DNA of 64,000 bases, from the NCBI RefSeq assembly GCF_001580545.1, contig NZ_LRBG01000004.1, forward strand, positions 186,001 to 250,000, read 5' to 3'. The stretch comes from Paraburkholderia monticola (GTDB taxonomy: Bacteria > Pseudomonadota > Gammaproteobacteria > Burkholderiales > Burkholderiaceae). Shown one piece after another: positions 11,592 through 21,135 of this stretch (within the stretch, counting starts at the first letter, position 1; every line of letters begins with the position of its first letter). A program made the position numbers and the translations under genes. Under the pieces are notes generated by a model, which was given only the letters and a program-made list of their open reading frames with translations, was not told the origin of the DNA and did not search any database.

Positions 11592-12137
11592 TTAGCGCCA
11601 CGCCAAGGCGATCCAGTAAGTCTTCAGCGCGATGAGGTAGGTCACGAGCAGCGGAATCCAGCGTACGTCGTGATACCAGAAGGCGATTGCGACAAACATC
11701 GCAATCGTTGTCCCCATCTTGAGTGCTTCGCCGACCATCCAACTCATCACGGTCTCGGCGCCGCCCTGCTTTCTCAGTCGTGCCGCGAACAACGCGCCCG
11801 GCACCCAGCAGATTGCTCCCCCCAGGAACGCTGACAGCGCAGCAGCGCCCGGCGGCTTGTAGAACAGCCACCACAATAGCGTAGCAACCAGGGACAAAAC
11901 CATTTGCGCTGCGACGACCCTGAACGGCGTCACGCGCGATGGACGACCCACGCCGGGACCAAACAGCTTTTCCGCCTCGGCCCGCGTGAGCGGAACGATA
12001 TTGTTATCTTCCTGCGCGTCATCCCACGCTTCGGCTGAATCGAACTGCCGACTGGCGGACGTATCGGGAGCGGAGCGTGCAGCGCGGTGTCTGTCGCCAC
12101 CATTCTCCGGCGACAGATTCGACGTTTTAACCGCCAT
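11592..12137 (-). CDS. atpI: ATP synthase assembly protein I
   Basis: 181-residue membrane protein that heads the operon. The N-terminal 80 residues are charged and poorly conserved; four hydrophobic segments follow (VVAAQMVLSLVATLLWWLF, LSAFLGGAICWVPGALFAARL, MVGEALKMGTTIAMFVAIAFW, IPLLVTYLIALKTYWIAL), as in AtpI/UncI, which helps c-ring assembly. The start is uncertain: ATG 12137 is chosen, and an in-frame upstream start would add about 34 residues without family support. Confidence 0.85.
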   Translation of the reverse strand: MAVKTSNLSPENGGDRHRAARSAPDTSASRQFDSAEAWDDAQEDNNIVPLTRAEAEKLFGPGVGRPSRVTPFRVVAAQMVLSLVATLLWWLFYKPPGAAALSAFLGGAICWVPGALFAARLRKQGGAETVMSWMVGEALKMGTTIAMFVAIAFWYHDVRWIPLLVTYLIALKTYWIALAWR

Positions 12138-12710
12138 CGCAATGTTCCGAAAGTCTCGTTCAGCCCGCGAATTTACGCAGCGCTTACGGGGTTGCCGTGC
12201 AATTAAATCGGGGCGATTGTAAGCGATAGTTGCAGGCAATTCAAGACTTTAGGCCAGCCTATAACGGCGTGAAACGTGCCGCCACCATGCGGTAAAACGT
12301 ATGCTAACCACGCCTAACACGTCAAATGTAAGGCGGGCGGGGGGCGGCAAAACGCGTGTGGCTAGAAGCATGGCGCGAAGCTCATTGAAAGGTCGTTTCA
12401 ACGTTGCGACAGACGTCTCGAAAACGCAACAAACGCCACTTTTTTTAAGGCGTAGTGCGCCTGCTTATTTGATTGACCTGGATCATCAAAACCGCGATTT
12501 TCGATAATGATCAGGGGCGCTGTGATAGTGCCCCGTAAGGATGATTACTGGGCCGATATCGGCCGCTTCAAGCTAGGATTCCTGACTATTTTTCGTCGAT
12601 TATTTAGGAATCCGCGATGGTTTCGAGCACTGCGGTAAACCGGCTCGCGGCGCCACTCGTGCAAAGGCCGCCAGCCGTACCCATCTGCCCTTCTGAGCAC
12701 CGATCTCCGC
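12138..12710. other. Regulatory interval between atpI and parB
   Basis: 573 bp without a convincing gene. It must hold the atp operon promoter (minus strand). Visible elements: a Fnr/Anr-like dyad at 12473-12486; GGGGC / GCCCC arms at about 12514-12534; a perfect 14-bp palindrome GGCCGATATCGGCC at 12551-12564; and GGATTCC (12576-12582) with GGAATCC (12607-12613) as 7-bp arms around an AT-rich loop just downstream of parB. Confidence 0.6.
12473..12486. promoter_or_regulatory. Fnr/Anr-like box upstream of the atp operon
   Basis: TTGACCTGGATCAT matches the TTGAT-N4-ATCAA consensus at 8 of 10 defined bases. It lies about 335 bp upstream of atpI in the only interval that can contain the operon promoter, which would fit oxygen-responsive control. 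Proposed from sequence only. Confidence 0.4.
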
Positions 12711-13598
12711 TCAGACGTTCGCGTTCCCGCGCAAGCGAACCAGAATGCCTTCCAACGCATCCAGATCGCCGAAGTCCACCAGCACCTGGCCGCGACCACG
12801 TCGGCCAAGCTTGATTTTCACCGTCGCCGAGAGCAGGTCCGACAGTTCTTCTTCCAGTCGTCGCGTGTCACGGCCGCCATCAGGATTCGCGCGTGCCTTG
12901 AGCGTCGGCGTCACTTTCGTCGTCATCGCGACCAGCTTTTCGGTCTCGCGTACGGACAGTCGTTTATTGACGACCTGGTTGGCTAGCGTGATCTGCGTCG
13001 CGGCATCGACGGCGAGCAGCGCGCGAGCGTGGCCCATGTCCAGATCGCCGGCGAGCAGCATCGTCTGCACCGGCGTCGCGAGGTTCAGCAGACGCAGCAG
13101 GTTCGACACCGCGCTACGCGACCGGCCCACCGATTCCGCTGCCTGCTCGTGGGTGAAATTAAACTCGTCGAGCAGGCGCTGGATGCCCTGTGCCTCTTCG
13201 AGCGGGTTCAGATCCTCGCGCTGAATGTTTTCGATCAGCGCCATCGCCGCGGCGGCCTGATCAGGCACGTCCTTCACAAGCACCGGCACCTCGTCGAGGC
13301 CCGCGAGGCGCGCCGCGCGGAAACGGCGCTCACCCGCGATGATCTCGTAGCGATCCGCAGCGATCGGACGCACGAGAATCGGCTGCATCAGCCCTTGCGC
13401 GCGGATGCTCGCTGCGAGCTCCTGCAGCGCGCCCTCGTCCATGCGCGTGCGCGGCTGATATTTGCCCGCCTGCATCTTGCCGAGCGGCAGCACGTGCGGC
13501 GCGCCGTCGATGACAGCGGCCTCGGTGATATCCGCCGAGCCGCCGAGCAACGCCTCCAGACCGCGGCCCAATCCCTTCTTTCTTGCTACTGCGTTCAT
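12711..13598 (-). CDS. parB: Chromosome partitioning protein ParB (CTPase, parS-binding)
   Basis: 295-residue clamp protein that loads at parS and spreads on DNA. N-terminal KKGLGRGLEALLGG is the ParA-interacting segment; the CTP-binding GERRFRA box is at 89-95 and ENIQREDLNPLEEA follows; the helix-turn-helix (TQEQVAESVG-type, here THEQAAESVGRSRSAV) comes next; a C-terminal dimerisation region ends in FGDLDALEGILVRLRGN. GAGGAAG precedes the ATG. It sits 18 bp after parA, and two perfect parS sites are nearby. Confidence 0.97.
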   Translation of the reverse strand: MNAVARKKGLGRGLEALLGGSADITEAAVIDGAPHVLPLGKMQAGKYQPRTRMDEGALQELAASIRAQGLMQPILVRPIAADRYEIIAGERRFRAARLAGLDEVPVLVKDVPDQAAAAMALIENIQREDLNPLEEAQGIQRLLDEFNFTHEQAAESVGRSRSAVSNLLRLLNLATPVQTMLLAGDLDMGHARALLAVDAATQITLANQVVNKRLSVRETEKLVAMTTKVTPTLKARANPDGGRDTRRLEEELSDLLSATVKIKLGRRGRGQVLVDFGDLDALEGILVRLRGNANV

Positions 13599-13616
13599 CG
13601 TGCTTCCTCGATCCGC

Positions 13617-14408
13617 TTAGGATGCCTGGGGTGCGTCGTTCAGCGCGCGCACCCGCTCAATCATTTCTACGCCGAACTGCACGTACGCCTGCGCGCCACG
13701 CGACGCCCTGTCGAACACAACACCCGGCAGGCCGTAACTGGGCGCCTCGGCCAATCGCACGTTGCGGGGAATCACCGCGTCGAAGACCTTGTCGCCGAAA
13801 TGCTCTTTCAATTGATCCGAGACTTGTTGTTGCAACGTGATGCGCGGATCGAACATCACGCGCAGCAAACCGATCACCTTGAGATCGCGATTCAGGTTCG
13901 CGTGGACCTGCTTGATCGTATTGACGAGATCGGACAGACCTTCGAGCGCGAAGTATTCGCACTGCATCGGAATCACGACGCCGTGAGCTGCGCACAGTCC
14001 ATTGAGGGTCAACAGCGACAAAGCCGGCGGGCAATCGATCAGTACGAAATCGTATTCGCCCTCGACTCCCGCGAGTGCCGTCTTCAACTGACGCTCGCGA
14101 TTCTGCATGGTGACGAGTTCCACCTCGGCGCCCGCGAGTTCACGGTTCGCGGGCAACACGTCGTAGTCGACCCCCTCGGGCCGCACGCGCGTATCGGCCA
14201 CCGACACGTTGTCCACGAGCACCTCGTAGACCGTGTTGGTACATTCAGCCTTGTCGATACCGCTGCCCATCGTGGCGTTGCCCTGCGGGTCCAGATCGAT
14301 GAGAAGGACTCGCTGTCCCTGCGCTGCCAGGCTCGCGGCCAGATTGACTGCGGTGGTCGTCTTGCCGACGCCGCCCTTCTGGTTCGCAACGCAGAAGATT
14401 TTTGCCAT
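13617..14408 (-). CDS. parA: Chromosome partitioning ATPase ParA (Soj)
   Basis: 263-residue Walker-type ATPase that positions ParB-parS complexes. Deviant Walker A KGGVGKTT at 11-18, the DLDPQGNAT motif near 39-47 and the Walker B region FVLIDCPPALSLL are all present. First of the parA-parB pair, 71 bp downstream of rsmG in the same direction; with mnmG-rsmG this forms the conserved origin-proximal series. Confidence 0.97.
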   Translation of the reverse strand: MAKIFCVANQKGGVGKTTTAVNLAASLAAQGQRVLLIDLDPQGNATMGSGIDKAECTNTVYEVLVDNVSVADTRVRPEGVDYDVLPANRELAGAEVELVTMQNRERQLKTALAGVEGEYDFVLIDCPPALSLLTLNGLCAAHGVVIPMQCEYFALEGLSDLVNTIKQVHANLNRDLKVIGLLRVMFDPRITLQQQVSDQLKEHFGDKVFDAVIPRNVRLAEAPSYGLPGVVFDRASRGAQAYVQFGVEMIERVRALNDAPQAS

Positions 14409-14479
14409 CGTTGGTGTGTCCCTTTTGCTGCTTGGATGAAGTGAAAATCGTTGAGATTGCTTCGAGGTACCGTTGGTCG

Positions 14480-15163
14480 TCAGCTTTCGGCGTCCACCCG
14501 CACCTCGATCAGATGCCGCTCCGCGTCGAGCGACGGAACGTTCAGCCGGATGATCTGCTCCACGTGGGCGCCTGCCGGCAGCCGCTCGATTTCGCCATCC
14601 GGACGTACGCCTTTCATCGCCCAGATCGCGCCCTGCTCTGCAACCAGATGACGGGCCAGTGTAACGAAATCCGCGAGTTCTGCGAATGCGCGCGAGACGA
14701 TTACGTCGAACTTTGCCGGTACTTCGGCGCCAGGCCGCAGCGTCTCCACACGGCCGGTCACGACCGACAGGTTCGAGAGGCCCAGTTCGGCCTTCGCCTG
14801 CGCCTGAAAAGCGGTCTTTTTATGAACGATATCGTTCGTCGTGATCGTCCAGTCGGGCAGGACGATCGCGAGCACGATGCCCGGCAGGCCGCCACCCGAA
14901 CCGACGTCGAGCACCGACGACGGCCCACGCGGCGCCAGATGCGGCACGATCGACAGCGAATCGAGGATATGCTGGATCAGCATCTGCCGCGGATCCCGGA
15001 TCGCTGTCAGGTTGTAGACGTTGTTCCATTTCGCGAGCAGCGCGACGTAATCGAGCAACTTGCGCTGCTGCGCGTCGTTTAGCTCGAGGCCAAGCTCATG
15101 GACACCGTCCGCTAGCAACGGTGCCATGGCCGGCTGGTCGATCCCCCTCTGTGCTCCCGTCAT
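14480..15163 (-). CDS. rsmG: 16S rRNA (guanine-N7) methyltransferase, G527
   Basis: 227-residue SAM-dependent methyltransferase. The SAM-binding motif [14 protein letters not shown] and the VSRAFAEL motif are present. The start overlaps the mnmG stop (ATGA, 15160-15163), so the two are translationally coupled. A shorter start at the ATG 12 codons in is possible but lacks a ribosome site. Confidence 0.96.
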   Translation of the reverse strand: MTGAQRGIDQPAMAPLLADGVHELGLELNDAQQRKLLDYVALLAKWNNVYNLTAIRDPRQMLIQHILDSLSIVPHLAPRGPSSVLDVGSGGGLPGIVLAIVLPDWTITTNDIVHKKTAFQAQAKAELGLSNLSVVTGRVETLRPGAEVPAKFDVIVSRAFAELADFVTLARHLVAEQGAIWAMKGVRPDGEIERLPAGAHVEQIIRLNVPSLDAERHLIEVRVDAES

Positions 15164-17118
15164 TGCACCACCGGCGTGCTATCGGCGCCGGGTTCGGCGG
15201 ATTGCGACGGACGACGTCCAAGGCCGCGCTTCAGATGGACCATCAGCAGCGAGATAGCGGCTGGCGTGATGCCCGAAATACGCGACGCCTGACCAATCGT
15301 TTCCGGCCGGAACTGCATCAGTTTCTGACGTGCTTCGAACGACAGCCCACGAACTTCGGCATAGTCCAAACCTTCTGGCAGACGGGTGTTCTCGTGCGCC
15401 TCGTTGCGTTCGATCTCATCGGCTTGCCGGTCGATATAGCCCTGATATTTAATGCCAATCTCGATCTGTTCCTTGATCTGCGCGAGCAGCACTGGGTCAT
15501 CCGCGAGCGCTTCGGGCGCGCCGCAACTGCCCTCGCGCAGTCCGCAGACGCCGTCGTAGCTGACGCCCGGACGACGCAGCAAGTCTGCGAGGCTGTATTC
15601 ATGATCGATCGGTTTGCCGAGCAACGCGGTCGCTTCGTCGGTGGATAAAGTCTTAGGATTGACCCAGGTCGAACGGAGGCGCGCTGTTTCACGTGAAACA
15701 GCGTCACGCTTGCGGCTGAATGCGTCCCAGCGAGCATCATCGACCACGCCCAGCTCTCGGCCGATCTCCGTGAGGCGCATATCGGCGTTGTCTTCGCGCA
15801 AACTCAAACGATATTCGGCACGGCTCGTGAACATCCGATACGGCTCCGACACCCCGCGCGTGACCAGATCGTCGACCAGCACGCCAAGATACGCCTGATC
15901 GCGGCGCGGGCACCACGCTTCCTTACCCTGCACGAACAGACCGGCATTGATACCGGCTAGAACGCCTTGCGCCGCTGCCTCTTCGTAGCCGGTCGTACCG
16001 TTGATCTGTCCAGCGAAGAACAATCCGCTGATCACCTTGGTTTCCAACGATGCCTTGAGCCCGCGCGGATCGAAATAGTCGTACTCGATCGCGTAGCCCG
16101 GCCGCAGGATGTGCGCGTGCTCGAGGCCGCGCATCGACCGCACCAACTCGAGCTGCACGTCGAATGGCAGGCTAGTCGAGATCCCGTTCGGATAGAACTC
16201 GTTGGTCGTCAGGCCTTCCGGTTCGAGATAGATCTGATGCGATTCCTTCGACGCAAACCGGTGAATCTTGTCCTCAATCGACGGGCAATACCGCGGCCCC
16301 ACCCCTTCGATCACGCCCGTGTACATCGGCGAGCGATCGAGACCGCCGCGAATGATGTCGTGCGTCCGTTGATTCGTATGCGTAACCCAGCACGGCACCT
16401 GGCGCGGGTGCTGCTCGACACGCCCGAGGAACGAGAACACCGGCACCGGGTCCAGGTCGCCCGGCTGCTCTTCGAGCTGCGAATAGTCGATCGTGCGGCC
16501 GTCGATACGCGGCGGCGTACCGGTCTTGAGTCGTCCCTGCGGCAGCTTCAACTCTTTCAACCGTGCCGACAGCGAGACCGCGGCCGGATCGCCTGCGCGG
16601 CCACCGGTATAGTTGTTCAATCCCACGTGAATCTTGCCGTCGAGGAACGTGCCGGCCGTCAGCACCACCGCGCGCGAGCGGAAACGGATACCCACTTGCG
16701 TGACGGCCCCGACAACGCGGTCACCCTCGACCATTAGATCGTCGACGGCCTGCTGGAACAGCCACAGGTTCGGCTGATTCTCGAGACGATGACGGATCGC
16801 CGCCTTGTACAGCACACGGTCAGCCTGCGCACGCGTCGCGCGGACCGCCGGCCCCTTCGACGAATTCAGGATACGAAACTGGATGCCGCTTTCGTCGGTA
16901 GCGGCCGCCATGGCGCCGCCGAGCGCGTCGACTTCCTTGACCAGATGGCCTTTGCCAATGCCGCCGATAGACGGATTGCAGCTCATCTGCCCAAGGGTCT
17001 CGATGTTATGGGTCAAAAGCAGCGTTTTATTGCCCATGCGCGCCGACGCCAAAGCGGCTTCGGTGCCGGCGTGACCACCGCCAACGACGATTACGTCAAA
17101 TTCTGAGGGAAAAAGCAT
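15160..17118 (-). CDS. mnmG: tRNA uridine-5-carboxymethylaminomethyl modification enzyme MnmG (GidA)
   Basis: 652-residue FAD enzyme that works with MnmE at the wobble uridine of several tRNAs. The dinucleotide-binding motif [10 protein letters not shown] is at 13-22, the conserved [14 protein letters not shown] block at about 46-59, and [10 protein letters not shown] further on. A perfect parS site is embedded in the coding sequence at 15685-15700. Confidence 0.97.
   Translation of the reverse strand: MLFPSEFDVIVVGGGHAGTEAALASARMGNKTLLLTHNIETLGQMSCNPSIGGIGKGHLVKEVDALGGAMAAATDESGIQFRILNSSKGPAVRATRAQADRVLYKAAIRHRLENQPNLWLFQQAVDDLMVEGDRVVGAVTQVGIRFRSRAVVLTAGTFLDGKIHVGLNNYTGGRAGDPAAVSLSARLKELKLPQGRLKTGTPPRIDGRTIDYSQLEEQPGDLDPVPVFSFLGRVEQHPRQVPCWVTHTNQRTHDIIRGGLDRSPMYTGVIEGVGPRYCPSIEDKIHRFASKESHQIYLEPEGLTTNEFYPNGISTSLPFDVQLELVRSMRGLEHAHILRPGYAIEYDYFDPRGLKASLETKVISGLFFAGQINGTTGYEEAAAQGVLAGINAGLFVQGKEAWCPRRDQAYLGVLVDDLVTRGVSEPYRMFTSRAEYRLSLREDNADMRLTEIGRELGVVDDARWDAFSRKRDAVSRETARLRSTWVNPKTLSTDEATALLGKPIDHEYSLADLLRRPGVSYDGVCGLREGSCGAPEALADDPVLLAQIKEQIEIGIKYQGYIDRQADEIERNEAHENTRLPEGLDYAEVRGLSFEARQKLMQFRPETIGQASRISGITPAAISLLMVHLKRGLGRRPSQSAEPGADSTPVVQ
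15685..15700. other. parS site inside mnmG
   Basis: Exact 16-bp TGTTTCACGTGAAACA, the consensus ParB site, lying in codons near the 3' third of mnmG. It is about 2 kb from parB. Confidence 0.92.
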
Positions 17119-17224
17119 CGCGGGATCTCACGCCAGATCGTCGCGTGAGCCTTCAAAGGAAAATGTATGGGCGAATTATAACGGGTTCGGTTTCGGCCCG
17201 AATTTCGTCCGGATGGTGGAACAA

Positions 17225-17260
17225 TAAAAAAGCGGTGTGTTTCACGTGAAACACACCGCT
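17225..17260 (-). terminator. Terminator of liv operon 1, built on a parS site
   Basis: On the minus strand the palindrome 17260-17231 (AGCGGTGTGTTTCACG and its complement) is followed at once by TTTTTT. It lies about 35 bp after the livF stop. The stem loop therefore can serve as intrinsic terminator while the DNA carries parS. Confidence 0.75.
17238..17253. other. parS site in the mnmG-livF interval
   Basis: Second exact TGTTTCACGTGAAACA. It is the centre of a 30-bp perfect palindrome (17231-17260) that also forms a terminator stem for the liv operon. Confidence 0.92.
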
Positions 17261-17294
17261 TCCAGAGACAGCAGCCTGCGAGAAAAGTGCGGGC

Positions 17295-18074
17295 TTAAGC
17301 GACTTTTTTCGCCAGGCCGAGATAGGTTTCAATCACCCGCGGATTCTGCGCGAGGTCTGTTGCCGGTCCCTCCAGTGCCAGCTCGCCCGTTTCCAGCACG
17401 TAGCCGTAGTCCGAAATCTGCAATGCGGCGCGCGCGTTCTGCTCGATCAGCAGGGTTGCGACACCGGTCTGCCGCAGCGCGCTGATGATGTGGAAGATTT
17501 CCTTCACGATCAGGGGTGCGAGACCGAGGCTCGGCTCGTCCAGCATCAACAGATCGGGTTTGCCCATCAACGCGCGGCCGACCGCCAGCATCTGGCGCTC
17601 GCCGCCAGACAGCGTGCCGGCCGCCTGCTTGCGCCGCTCCTTGAGTCGCGGAAAGAGTTCGAATACCGGTTCCAGCTGATCGAGAAAGTTGCGCTCCCCT
17701 GCCCGCTTGCGGCGGTACGCGCCGAGCACCAGATTGTCTTCGACCGTCATCGATGAAAACAGCTCGCGCTTTTCCGGTACCAGACACATTCCGAGCGCGA
17801 CTCGTTTCTCGACCGGCACCGCGCTGACGTCGTCGCCCTGATAGGCAATCGTCCCTTTCGCATGGCCGGTGGTTGGCAACGCACCCATGATCGCGTTCAG
17901 CAGCGTCGATTTGCCAGCACCGTTCGGGCCGATCACGGACACGATCTGCCCCGCACGCACCTTGATCGCCGCATTGTGCAGCGCCTCGACCTTGCCGTAG
18001 CGGACCGACAAACCATCCACCTCGAGAATCGGCCCGGCGGCCGCCACGCCCGTCGTCATTGAGTTTTCCATCAT
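17295..18074 (-). CDS. livF: Branched-chain amino-acid ABC transporter ATPase (LivF type), system 1
   Basis: 259-residue ATPase of a high-affinity uptake system. Walker [10 protein letters not shown], signature [15 protein letters not shown] and Walker [14 protein letters not shown] are all intact. The start overlaps the end of the fused livMG gene (TGATG); ATG at 18074, 18071 and 18059 are all possible. It is the last gene of the operon and is followed by the parS/terminator hairpin. Confidence 0.92.
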   Translation of the reverse strand: MMENSMTTGVAAAGPILEVDGLSVRYGKVEALHNAAIKVRAGQIVSVIGPNGAGKSTLLNAIMGALPTTGHAKGTIAYQGDDVSAVPVEKRVALGMCLVPEKRELFSSMTVEDNLVLGAYRRKRAGERNFLDQLEPVFELFPRLKERRKQAAGTLSGGERQMLAVGRALMGKPDLLMLDEPSLGLAPLIVKEIFHIISALRQTGVATLLIEQNARAALQISDYGYVLETGELALEGPATDLAQNPRVIETYLGLAKKVA

Positions 18075-19855
18075 TCCACCCCACCCAGATACGCTTCGAG
18101 CACCGCCGGATCCTGCTGCACTTCCTGCGGCAAACCTTCGGCGATCCGCGTGCCGAATTCCATCACCACGAGCCTGTCCGTCAGATTCATCACGAAATCC
18201 ATGTCGTGCTCGACAAGCAGCACGCTCATGCCTTCCGCCTTCAGTCGGCGCAGCAGATCGGCAAGCTGCAGCTTTTCCTGATAGCGCAGACCGGCGGCCG
18301 GTTCGTCGAGCAATAGCAGAGTCGGATCGCAGCACAGCGCGCGTGCAATTTCGAGAATCCGCTGCTGACCCAGCGCGAGGCTGCCCGCTTCGTCATACAT
18401 ATGCTGTTCGAGGCCGACCCGGCGAATCTGCCGGGCGGCTTCGGCCATCAACCGCGCCTCTTCCACGCCGTTTAGCCGCACGACGCTGCGCCACACGCCC
18501 GCATGGCCACGCAGATGCGCGCCGATCGCGACGTTCTCGAGCACGGTCATGCCCGGCAGCAGCTTCACATGCTGGAACGTCCGGCCGATGCCACGCTTGA
18601 CGATTTCACGTGAACTAAGCGCATCGATGCGCTCGCCGCGGAATGTGATCTCGCCGCTCGTCGCCTGCAGTACGCCGGTCACGAGATTGAACGTCGTCGA
18701 CTTACCTGCGCCGTTCGGTCCGATCAGCCCGATGATCTGCCCTGCCTTGACCTCAAAGCTCACGTCGTTCACCGCGACGAGGCCGCCGAACTGCTTGCGC
18801 GCCTTGTTCACCCTCAACAGGTCTTCACCGGCCTGCGGCTTGCTGCGCTGCGGCAGAGGCTCCGCATGATCTGCGAGATGCGCGCGCGGGCCGCGCGGGA
18901 AGAAGCGCGCAACGAACGGCCACACGCCCTGTCGCGCATACTGCAGCAGCAACACCATGATGATGCCGAACACGATCACTTCGAAGTTGCCGTTCTCACC
19001 GAGCAGTTTCGGCAGCAAGGTCTGCAGATAGTCCTGCAACACGGTCAGGATCGCCGCGCCGAGCACCGCGCCCCACACATGCGAGACGCCGCCCACCACC
19101 GCCATGAACAGAAATTCGATGCCGTGATTCAGTCCGAACGGCGTGGGATTCACCGCGCGCTGCAAGTGTGCGTACAGAAAGCCCGACACTGACGCAAGCA
19201 CCGCCGCATACACGAAGATCACGACGCGCATCCAGCCGGTGTTGACGCCCATCGCCTCGGCCATCAAACCACCGCCGCGCAACGCGCGAATCGCGCGACC
19301 CGGTCGGCTATTAAGCAAATTCTGAACAGAGACGACCGCACCGAGCACGACCACCCAGATCAGGTAATAGATATGTCGTCCGGACTCGAGGTTTATCCCA
19401 AAAACATTCAACACGGGGATGCCGTTGATCCCATCGTACTTGCCGAGCATCTCCAGATTACCGAACAGGTAGAACAGCGCGAGCCCCCACGCAATCGTAC
19501 CGAGCGGCAGGAAATGGCCCGACAGACGCATCGTCACGAGACCGAGCATCAGCGCGATCAGCGCGGTCACGATCACGCCCGCGATCAACGCGAGCCACGG
19601 CGACACCCCGAAGTTCGTCGTCAGATACGCAGTCGCATAGGCGCCGACGCCGACGAACGCCGCCTGTCCGAAGCTCGTCATCCCGCCGATACCCGTCAAC
19701 AGCACGAGGCCGATCGCGACGATCGAATAGAGGCCGATGTAGTTCAGCAGCGTGACCCAGTACTCGGGCACATGAATCGGATGCGGCAGCACCGGCAGCG
19801 CGAACAGCACCACGAGGAACAACCAGAAGAACTTCTTTTGCATGATCCGTTTCAT
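18071..19855 (-). CDS. Fused permease-ATPase of branched-chain amino-acid ABC transporter (LivM-LivG), system 1
   Basis: 594-residue natural fusion. Residues 1 to about 320 form the LivM permease, with hydrophobic helices and the [14 protein letters not shown] motif. A linker of about 25 hydrophilic residues leads to a LivG ATPase with Walker [10 protein letters not shown] at about 378-386, signature [15 protein letters not shown] (the usual LivG variant of LSGGQ) and Walker [12 protein letters not shown] near 512. ATG 19855 is set by GAGGAG seven bases upstream, overlapping the end of livH. With livH and livF it forms a full inner-membrane transporter. Fusions of this kind occur in Burkholderiales; the reading frame here is continuous. 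Confidence 0.92.
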   Translation of the reverse strand: MKRIMQKKFFWLFLVVLFALPVLPHPIHVPEYWVTLLNYIGLYSIVAIGLVLLTGIGGMTSFGQAAFVGVGAYATAYLTTNFGVSPWLALIAGVIVTALIALMLGLVTMRLSGHFLPLGTIAWGLALFYLFGNLEMLGKYDGINGIPVLNVFGINLESGRHIYYLIWVVVLGAVVSVQNLLNSRPGRAIRALRGGGLMAEAMGVNTGWMRVVIFVYAAVLASVSGFLYAHLQRAVNPTPFGLNHGIEFLFMAVVGGVSHVWGAVLGAAILTVLQDYLQTLLPKLLGENGNFEVIVFGIIMVLLLQYARQGVWPFVARFFPRGPRAHLADHAEPLPQRSKPQAGEDLLRVNKARKQFGGLVAVNDVSFEVKAGQIIGLIGPNGAGKSTTFNLVTGVLQATSGEITFRGERIDALSSREIVKRGIGRTFQHVKLLPGMTVLENVAIGAHLRGHAGVWRSVVRLNGVEEARLMAEAARQIRRVGLEQHMYDEAGSLALGQQRILEIARALCCDPTLLLLDEPAAGLRYQEKLQLADLLRRLKAEGMSVLLVEHDMDFVMNLTDRLVVMEFGTRIAEGLPQEVQQDPAVLEAYLGGVE

Positions 19856-19859
19856 CGCG

Positions 19860-20915
19860 TCACTCCTCTTCCTCTTCGGCGTGCGGGCTCGCAAGACTGC
19901 GCCACAGCAGCACCGGGATGATCAGCGTGAACACGATCACTTCCTTATAAGCACTGGCCCAGAACGACGAATAAGACTCCAGCAGACCAACGAGAATCGA
20001 CCCGGCCGCCGCGAGCGGATAGCTGACCAGACCGCCGATGATCGCGCCGACGAAACCCTTCAGACCGATCAGGAAGCCCGAGTCGTAGTAGATCGTGGTG
20101 AGCGGTGCGACGAGGATGCCGCACAGTGCACCGAGCCCCGCCGCGAGCGTGAACGCCAGGCGTCCCGCCTGCGTCGTCCCGATGCCGACGAGCCGCGCGC
20201 CGAGCCGGTTGACCGAGGTCGCGCGCAACGCCTTGCCCGAGATCGAACGATCGAAGTACAGATACAGCGCACCGATCAGCACGACGGCCGTGCCGATCAC
20301 CCAAAGGCTTTGTCCGGAGACCGACAACGTGCCGATGTTGAACGTCGCATCGGAAAACGCGTTGGTGCGCGAACCTTCCGCGCCGAACATCACGAGCCCG
20401 AGACCGACCATCGCGAAATGAACGGCCACCGCGACGATCAATAGCAGCAGCGTGGTCGCTTCGGCGATCGGCTCATACGCGAGCCGATAAACGAACGGCC
20501 CCATCGGAATCACGATCAGCAGCGTCAGCGCGATCTGCACGATCATCGGCAGCGGCTGCAGAAAGATGCCGCGCGTGAGCGCGTAGACCGCGATCGGAAA
20601 CAGCAAGTACTTCCCTGCCAGCACGGGCAGCGTGCGCACCGCATGACGGCGCCGCTCCGCATGCCGCAACACGGCCGCCGTCTCGACGACGAAGCATGCG
20701 GCACCCATCGCCATCAACAGCCAGCAGGTCGCCGGAAACTTCTGCGTCTGCAGCGCGGCGAGCGTCAACGCGCCATACGAAACGAACTCGCCTTGCGGGA
20801 TGAAGATCACCCGCGTGACGGAGAACACCAGCACCAGCGCAAGCGCGAGCAGCGCGTAGATCGCGCCGGTCGTGATGCCGTCCTGCGCGAGGATCGCCGC
20901 AATTGATAGATCCAT
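19860..20915 (-). CDS. livH: Branched-chain amino-acid ABC transporter permease (LivH type), system 1
   Basis: 351-residue membrane permease, longer than classical LivH (about 300) because of an extra segment near residues 75-130 containing the basic patch HAERRRHAVR. Start MDLSIAAILAQDGITTGAIYAL with GAGGAAG upstream. The C-terminus ends in an acidic run. It is separated from the upstream binding-protein gene by 220 bp with two strong hairpins, suggesting lower expression than the binding protein. Confidence 0.9.
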   Translation of the reverse strand: MDLSIAAILAQDGITTGAIYALLALALVLVFSVTRVIFIPQGEFVSYGALTLAALQTQKFPATCWLLMAMGAACFVVETAAVLRHAERRRHAVRTLPVLAGKYLLFPIAVYALTRGIFLQPLPMIVQIALTLLIVIPMGPFVYRLAYEPIAEATTLLLLIVAVAVHFAMVGLGLVMFGAEGSRTNAFSDATFNIGTLSVSGQSLWVIGTAVVLIGALYLYFDRSISGKALRATSVNRLGARLVGIGTTQAGRLAFTLAAGLGALCGILVAPLTTIYYDSGFLIGLKGFVGAIIGGLVSYPLAAAGSILVGLLESYSSFWASAYKEVIVFTLIIPVLLWRSLASPHAEEEEE

Positions 20916-21013
20916 ACTTCCTCGTCCTGAAGCGTCGAAATCGAAAAACCGGGAAACAGTCCTGACGGTGCGGCTCACAGCCGACCATCGATCTGCAATG
21001 TCTGAAAAGACAA

Positions 21014-21070
21014 CCGCCGCGCCGGGACACGGCGCGGCGGTCGATGCCATTGTCATCGAACACAATGGCA
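21014..21070 (-). repeat. Two intercistronic hairpins between binding-protein gene and livH
   Basis: First, CCGCCGCGCCG and its exact complement (21014-21024 / 21030-21040), 11-bp arms with a 5-base loop. Second, TGCCATTGT / ACAATGGCA (21045-21053 / 21062-21070), 9-bp arms. In the minus direction the GC-rich stem is followed by TTGTCTTTTC, a weak U-tract, so it may act as a partial terminator or mRNA stabiliser between a highly expressed binding protein and its permease. Confidence 0.6.
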
Positions 21071-21135
21071 ATGCGGCGTCATGCACCGCAGATTGCGCGA
21101 GAGGCGCGTACCGCTAGTTGTCTTTGTAAATGGTC

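Noticed and set aside
18602..18617. parS-like GATTTCACGTGAACTA inside the livMG fusion gene
   Set aside because: Only 12 of 16 bases match, with mismatches in both outer halves; likely chance in coding sequence.
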